Source of the DNA: Caldifarciminota bacterium | GTDB lineage: Bacteria > Hydrothermota > Tepidihabitantia > Tepidihabitantales > CAIPLT01 | Direction: 5' to 3' | Length of the DNA: 64,000 nt | Assembly (NCBI GenBank): GCA_903865935.1 | Contig: CAIPLT010000059.1 | Span: forward strand, 1-64,000 | Part shown: in pieces, positions 59,999 to 64,000 of the stretch | Position numbering within the stretch: the first letter of the stretch is position 1 | Layout: each line of letters begins with the position of its first letter | The notes under the pieces: generated by a model | Databases searched by the model: none | Told to the model about the DNA's origin: nothing | Seen by the model: the letters and a program-made list of their open reading frames with translations, nothing else | Position numbers and translations under genes: made by a program

Positions 59999-60790
59999 AT
60001 GCAATATATAAAAGACTACACAATCAAAGATGTCCAGGATGTATATGATGGTCCTGGCGGTTTATTATGGGAAGCGGTAATGAGTGAAGAGATTCACTCG
60101 GGCGGACCAGCCACTACCGATTTTCTTGCTAATAAATTGGGTTTACAAAAAGGTTTGAATGTGTGTGATATCTGCAGCGCCTTGGGTGCGCCGGCACGAC
60201 ATATTGCAGCAAAATACGGTGTGATGGTTAAGGGCGTTGATGCAACCAAGACGATGCTTGAGAAAGCCCGCCAGAGAACCAAAGATGCGAAACTGGAAAA
60301 TATGATTGAATACTTTGAAGCCAATGCAATGGACCTGCCATTTAAAAAAGATACATTCGACATCGTCTGGGGACAGGAAGCATGGTGTTATGTTTCGGAT
60401 AAAAACCGATTAATTCAAGAAGCGTACCGGGTATTAAAGCCAGGTGGAAAGATGGGTTTTTCTGACTGGATTATTACTGGTAAAATTAGCCCGCAGGAAC
60501 TCGACCCGCTCTATGATTCAATGGCGTTTCCTTATATGGAGACATTCAAAGGTTATCAGGAACTCTTAAAGAAAAACGGGTTTAAACTAATCGAAGCATT
60601 AGACCAGACCGATGAGTTTGCCAAGTGTTTTGACGAATATTCGGAGACGGTTAATGTTAAACTAAAGCCGACCATCCTTCAGAACTTCGGACAGGATTTG
60701 TTTAGCTTTGCTTCGAATCTGGTAGCAATCTGGCAAAAAGCAGCGCATGAACATAAAGTCGGACGCGGATTATATATCGCACAGAAATAA
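59999..60790 (+). CDS. SAM-dependent methyltransferase, sarcosine/dimethylglycine or phosphoethanolamine methyltransferase-like
   Basis: A 263-residue class I methyltransferase. It opens with DVYDGPGGLLWEAVMSEEIH and SGGPATTDFL, as in small-molecule N-methyltransferases. The SAM region is VCDICSALGAPARHIA, slightly divergent from DxGxGxG, with KGVDATKTML and VWGQEAWCYV, and LKPGGKMGFSDWI. It carries its own terminator (60808-60840), so it is a single-gene unit controlled by the structured leader. The substrate is unknown; the neighbouring corrinoid genes suggest C1 metabolism. Confidence 0.8.
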   Translation: MQYIKDYTIKDVQDVYDGPGGLLWEAVMSEEIHSGGPATTDFLANKLGLQKGLNVCDICSALGAPARHIAAKYGVMVKGVDATKTMLEKARQRTKDAKLENMIEYFEANAMDLPFKKDTFDIVWGQEAWCYVSDKNRLIQEAYRVLKPGGKMGFSDWIITGKISPQELDPLYDSMAFPYMETFKGYQELLKKNGFKLIEALDQTDEFAKCFDEYSETVNVKLKPTILQNFGQDLFSFASNLVAIWQKAAHEHKVGRGLYIAQK

Positions 60791-60807
60791 AAATCAGGGG
60801 ATAAGCA

Positions 60808-60840
60808 GGGGCGATGTTATTTAGTCGCCCCTTTATATTT
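60808..60840 (+). terminator. Intrinsic terminator after the methyltransferase gene
   Basis: GGGGCGA (60808-60814) pairs with TCGCCCC (60825-60831) over a ten-base loop, followed by TTTATATTT. Confidence 0.85.
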
Positions 60841-60849
60841 TTATGTCGC

Positions 60850-60878
60850 TTGACCCTTTAAATTGTATCAATTATTAT
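60850..60878 (+). promoter_or_regulatory. Promoter of the corrinoid operon
   Basis: TTGACC (60850-60855), 17-bp spacer, TATTAT (60873-60878). AAGGAG (60891-60896) then precedes the TTG start at 60902. Confidence 0.65.
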
Positions 60879-60901
60879 ATTTTAATGATTAAGGAGCAGC
60901 A

Positions 60902-61531
60902 TTGGATTTAGACAAGATAAAAAAAGCTATTATAGATATGGATGACGGGGCAGTCAAAACCTTAGTCGAGACCGCACTCAAAGAAAAAATATCTGCACAG
61001 GAGATTTTACAAAATAGTCTGATTGCTGGGATGAAAGAAGTTGGCAGATTGTTCTCTGAGCAGGTTTATTTTGTTCCAGAGGTGTTATTGGCATCCGAAG
61101 CATTCTATATCGGATTTAATATCATTAGTCCATTGATAAAACCTCAGCAAGGAAAGAGCAAAGCCAAGGTAGTGATGTGCGTTATCGAGGGCGATATTCA
61201 TGATATCGGCAAGAATATTGTAAAAGTAATGATTGAGGCAGCCGGATACGAGGTGATTGATTTGGGACGGAATGTAGCGGTTAAAAGAATTGTTGATGCG
61301 GTTGAAAAGGAAAAACCAGATGTACTTGCCATGTCCAGCCTGATGACCACAACCATGATGAGTATGACCGAGGTGATAAAAGAGCTGGACAAAATGGGTC
61401 TGAGAAAAAACCTTAAGATAATTGTTGGCGGCGCACCGCTCAATCAGGAATTTTGTGACCAGATTGGCGCGGATGGTTACGGTTGCGATGCCCAAGAGGC
61501 AGTTCAATTAATTGAAGAATTAATAAAATAA
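60902..61531 (+). CDS. Corrinoid (B12-binding) methyl-carrier protein, MtbC/MttC family
   Basis: The 209-residue protein carries a cobalamin cofactor that shuttles methyl groups between two methyltransferases. An N-terminal four-helix cap domain precedes the B12 domain with the base-off motif EGDIHDIGKNIV (Asp98, His100, Gly103), the SSLMTTTMM loop and VGGAPLNQEF. The TTG start is supported by AAGGAG five bases upstream. It is first in an operon with an MtaA/MtbA-type gene, an ASKHA gene and an HgdB-like gene. No substrate-specific MtxB gene is in the window. Confidence 0.92.
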   Translation: MDLDKIKKAIIDMDDGAVKTLVETALKEKISAQEILQNSLIAGMKEVGRLFSEQVYFVPEVLLASEAFYIGFNIISPLIKPQQGKSKAKVVMCVIEGDIHDIGKNIVKVMIEAAGYEVIDLGRNVAVKRIVDAVEKEKPDVLAMSSLMTTTMMSMTEVIKELDKMGLRKNLKIIVGGAPLNQEFCDQIGADGYGCDAQEAVQLIEELIK

Positions 61532-61532
61532 A

Positions 61533-61614
61533 AACCACGGGTGAATACAGATGAACACAGCGAAAGAAAACAAGGGTATTTTTATTCAGTGTTTACCTGT
61601 GTTTATCTGTGGTT
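61533..61614. repeat. Inverted repeat of the AACCAC-GG-AACACAG family
   Basis: Arms starting AACCACGGGTGAATACAG (61533) and ending GTGTTTATCTGTGGTT (61614) with AT-rich sequence between, in the gap between two genes of the corrinoid operon. Related pieces occur at 32208 and 63733. Confidence 0.6.
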
Positions 61615-61627
61615 AAAGAAAATATAA

Positions 61628-62530
61628 ATGAATAAAATTCTTGACGTTATCGAAGGAAAACAAAATTATGCGGTTTTCCCGATTGTCGGTGCCGACCATT
61701 GTGCGCGATTGCTCAATTTAAATTTTTCCGAAGTAGCAAATGACGGCAGAAAGTTGGCAGAAGTCTTAGAATACGGTTACAATTTGTACGGATATGATAT
61801 GGTACTAGTATTTTCCGACCCGTATGTCGAAGCCCAGGCAATGGGTTGCCAGATTGAATACACTCCATATCCCACCATTATTACTGCTAAAACTGATAAG
61901 CGGTTCGACCGCATACCAGTAATAATTGAAGCGACCAGGATATTAAAGCAAAAATTAGACACACCAATATTTGTTTCGATTAAAGGACCATTTTCTTTGG
62001 CGGCTTTTTTAATTGGCATTGATAAATTCTTAAAAATATTAGTAAAAGACACGACCGCAGCAATAGAAGCGATTGACCAGGCATTAGAATTCCAAAAAAA
62101 ATATCTTTCAAAACTTTTAGCGATTGGTGTAAATATCTTTTTGGGTGACCCGCTCGCATCTGCCAGTGTTATCTCGCCGGATATGTTTGAGAAGTTTGCA
62201 TATCCACCGCTTCGAGTACTCATTGATGAAATCAAAGACAAGCGGATGATTGCTGGAATTCATATCTGCGGCGATACCATACCGATAATTCCAATGCTTG
62301 ATTCGCTAAAGGCTGACATATTAAGCATTGAAGATATTAGACCCAAGACCAAGACAATTAAAATGGGCGGAGTGTCAACTCAAACTATTCTACACGGCAC
62401 AAAAGCTAAAATCAGGGCTGAGGCGCATATGGCTTTAGAACAAGCTCCGATTATCCTTGCAACATCTTGCGATGTGCCACCCGAGACTAATCCAGAGAGC
62501 ATCAAAGAAATGACGAGAAATGCGCAATAA
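61628..62530 (+). CDS. MtaA/MtbA-type methyltransferase, uroporphyrinogen decarboxylase-like fold
   Basis: Proteins of this fold move methyl groups between a corrinoid protein and an acceptor such as CoM or tetrahydrofolate, or load it from a substrate. The 300 residues form a UroD-type barrel with the zinc ligands His212 and Cys214 (IHICGDT) and a later Cys281 (ATSCDVPPETNPE), the MtaA/MtbA/CmuA pattern, and MVLVFSDPYVEA near the N-terminus. It is about 40 residues shorter than MtaA. The downstream start overlaps its stop. Confidence 0.85.
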   Translation: MNKILDVIEGKQNYAVFPIVGADHCARLLNLNFSEVANDGRKLAEVLEYGYNLYGYDMVLVFSDPYVEAQAMGCQIEYTPYPTIITAKTDKRFDRIPVIIEATRILKQKLDTPIFVSIKGPFSLAAFLIGIDKFLKILVKDTTAAIEAIDQALEFQKKYLSKLLAIGVNIFLGDPLASASVISPDMFEKFAYPPLRVLIDEIKDKRMIAGIHICGDTIPIIPMLDSLKADILSIEDIRPKTKTIKMGGVSTQTILHGTKAKIRAEAHMALEQAPIILATSCDVPPETNPESIKEMTRNAQ

Positions 62531-63689
62531 GATAGCGAAAAGCGAAGAGCGAAGAGCGAAAAACTATATCGGATTAGCATTAGACCTTGGTACAACCGTA
62601 ATTAAAGGGTATGCGGTTGACCTTAAATCCAGAAGGATTATCGGACAGGCAAAAACATATAATCAGCAGAACGATTTCGGCAGCGATGTATTGATAAGAA
62701 TCAGCAAAGCCCTACAGGGAAAATATAACAGTTTAAGAAATTCACTTTTGTTAAGCATTGAACAAATAAAAGGTGATTTGCAAATAAAAAATCCTGACTT
62801 TACCGTTGTGGTCGGCAATACTGCTATGCTTTCATTTTATCAGAATAAATCAGTTGCTGATTTGGCAAAATTCCCATTTAAAAGCGAGATTCGCGATATG
62901 CAGACTGAAACTACAAGAAAAAGTTATATTTTCCCGGTCATCGGCAGCTTTGTTGGTGGAGATACGATTGCCGGAATTTTGGCGCGCAAGTTGTATAAAT
63001 CAAAAAATAATGGACTGTACATTGACCTTGGCACAAATGGTGAAGTTGCTTTGATAACAAAAGGTAAGATTTTTGCTTCATCAACTGCCGCAGGTCCGGC
63101 ATTTGAAGGTGTCGGAATAAGCTGCGGTAGTTTAGCCGTGCCTGGCGCAATCGACCGAATAAAATATTATAAAGGCAAATTTAAGTATCACACTATTAAC
63201 GAAGAGCTCCCAAACGGCATTTGCGCTTCAGGGATAATTGATTTGCTGGCGATTATGCTCAAACATAAATTTATTGACTCGAGTGGAAGATTAATAAAGA
63301 ATGTTAATGTTCGAGGATTTTCTCTTAATCAGGCAGATATCAGAAAACTGCAGTTAGCAATCAGCGCAATCCATGCCGGGATTGAAATCCTGCTTAATAA
63401 ATCTGGTCTTAAACCAAAAGACATTGACGAGACCGTGATAACCGGTGAGTTTGGTGCTAACCTAAATACTAAAGCCTTAAAAGAAATCGGGATTCTTCCA
63501 CAAAAACTTAATAATATTCGATTTGAAAGCGACTTACCGCTCAAAGGTGCGATAGCAGTTTTAAAGAATCGCGATGCAATCAAACAGGTTGAGGCGATAA
63601 AAAATGCGAGCAAACATATTGAACTGGCGGTCCAGCCTAATTTTCAGGAAATATTTGTTTCCGCAATGAGATTAGCAAAATGGAATTAA
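62520..63689 (+). CDS. ASKHA-domain corrinoid-activation-type ATPase, without ferredoxin domain
   Basis: A 389-residue protein. It matches the C-terminal part of RamA/RACE-type proteins that reductively reactivate inactive Co(II) corrinoids: GLALDLGTTVIKGYAVD (ATP site), IGSFVGGDTIAG, YIDLGTNGEVALI and GPAFEGVGISCG. The usual N-terminal [2Fe-2S] ferredoxin domain is missing, so electrons must come from a partner. The ATG overlaps the previous stop by 11 bp. The first codons (KSEERRAKN) come from a tandem GCGAAGA repeat and are probably not conserved. Confidence 0.8.
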   Translation: MRNKIAKSEERRAKNYIGLALDLGTTVIKGYAVDLKSRRIIGQAKTYNQQNDFGSDVLIRISKALQGKYNSLRNSLLLSIEQIKGDLQIKNPDFTVVVGNTAMLSFYQNKSVADLAKFPFKSEIRDMQTETTRKSYIFPVIGSFVGGDTIAGILARKLYKSKNNGLYIDLGTNGEVALITKGKIFASSTAAGPAFEGVGISCGSLAVPGAIDRIKYYKGKFKYHTINEELPNGICASGIIDLLAIMLKHKFIDSSGRLIKNVNVRGFSLNQADIRKLQLAISAIHAGIEILLNKSGLKPKDIDETVITGEFGANLNTKALKEIGILPQKLNNIRFESDLPLKGAIAVLKNRDAIKQVEAIKNASKHIELAVQPNFQEIFVSAMRLAKWN

Positions 63690-63732
63690 TTATGAAACCA
63701 TGGATTGGACCGATTAAACGCATTATTAAACA

Positions 63733-63772
63733 AATTAAAAATCTGCGAGAATCCGTGTAATCAGTGGTTAAA
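63733..63772. repeat. Fragment of the dispersed CGTGTAATCAGTGGTTA repeat
   Basis: AAATCTGCGAGAATCCGTGT followed by AATCAGTGGTTAAAAG, half of the palindromic family described at 61533 and 32208, in the short gap before the last gene. Confidence 0.45.
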
Positions 63773-63777
63773 AGAAA

Positions 63778-64000
63778 ATGGAATTGATTGGATACGCTTG
63801 TTCTTATATTCCGGTTGAACTGCTCTCGGCAACCGGTTGGCAACCTTACCACCTTTTGCATGGCAATATTGATTTATCAAGGCAGGCTGAGAAATATACG
63901 AGAATCGATGCCTGTCCAATGGTCAAATCCAACATAAGTTATATTCTGAATAATCAGGATAAATTCCGGGCTTTAATCGGTTCGACTGGCTGCGATATGT
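63778..64000 (+). CDS. 2-hydroxyacyl-CoA dehydratase-like (HgdB/double-cubane cluster) protein, partial
   Basis: The first 74 residues of a gene cut by the window edge. MELIGYACSYIPVELLSATG, then YTRIDACPMVKSN and GSTGCDM, are the opening of the HgdB/2-hydroxyglutaryl-CoA dehydratase D-component family, with conserved cysteines in ACPM and TGC. Members bind [4Fe-4S] or double-cubane [8Fe-9S] clusters and carry out ATP-primed low-potential reductions. Placement behind a ferredoxin-less ASKHA protein suggests it is the electron donor for corrinoid activation, though a dehydratase role is possible. Confidence 0.8.
   Translation, partial: MELIGYACSYIPVELLSATGWQPYHLLHGNIDLSRQAEKYTRIDACPMVKSNISYILNNQDKFRALIGSTGCDM

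Noticed and set aside
63692-63760. 22-codon frame before the HgdB-like gene
   Set aside because: It overlaps a dispersed non-coding repeat and has no ribosome-binding site.

Overview
The window is a dense bacterial chromosome segment, moderately AT-rich, beginning beside dnaA. No phage, transposase, CRISPR array, rRNA or tRNA gene was found. The gene style fits an uncultured anaerobe of the FCB / candidate-division WOR-3 kind. This is inferred from a secreted protein with a type IX-like C-terminal sorting domain, FolE2 in place of FolE, an exported 'asparagine synthetase B'-like protein typical of Bacteroidetes-type genomes, hydrogenase maturation genes (hypF, hypC), a corrinoid methyl-transfer cluster and selenocysteine use. 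Most promoters are clear TTGACA/TATAAT types, and many lie 5-8 bases before the start codon, so leaderless mRNAs appear common.

Region by region. 1-1.8 kb: dnaA flanked on both sides by DnaA boxes (probable origin). 1.8-6.3 kb: a leftward arcC / exported protein / hypF operon, with a perfect parS site inside hypF. 6.3-8.2 kb: hpf-hprK-PTS EIIA. 8.7-15.7 kb: purL (with PurS-like N-terminus), a nucleotide-sugar dehydrogenase and a P-type ATPase. 15.9-22 kb: signal peptidase I, a ZIP transporter, assorted small proteins and an outer-membrane protein gene broken by a 5-bp duplication. 22.2-27.1 kb: the rplM-rpsI-rpsB-tsf-pyrH-frr-uppS-cdsA operon, in which pyrH appears to start at AUU. 27-33 kb: FolE2, enoyl-CoA hydratase and thiolase, tsaE, and a stand-alone minimal ATP-dependent ligase domain. 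33-40 kb: a leftward run DJ-1 lipoprotein, dtd, yicC, gmk, rpoZ-like, dnaB, radA, PIN-TRAM. 40.6-46.5 kb: glycosyltransferase, methyltransferase, cca, parA, parB, M23 peptidase. 47-49.9 kb: a candidate structured RNA, a membrane protein, DUF89 and hypC. 49.9-58.5 kb: PDZ and protease genes, then the type IX-sorted protein.

The most notable region is 58.6-64 kb. selD is split by an in-frame TGA that must be read as selenocysteine, with a SECIS-like hairpin 15 nt downstream; the gene looks truncated if TGA is taken as stop. Next comes a strong promoter driving a ~125-nt structured leader RNA that contains an anti-Shine-Dalgarno sequence, ahead of a SAM-dependent methyltransferase. A separate operon follows: a corrinoid protein, an MtaA/MtbA-type methyltransferase, an ASKHA corrinoid-activation-type ATPase lacking its ferredoxin domain, and a 2-hydroxyacyl-CoA dehydratase-like (double-cubane) protein that runs off the window. 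I infer a one-carbon/corrinoid module in which the double-cubane protein may supply the electrons the ATPase lacks.

Limits: all family assignments come from reading motifs without database searches. RNA structures were paired by eye and promoters were matched by eye.
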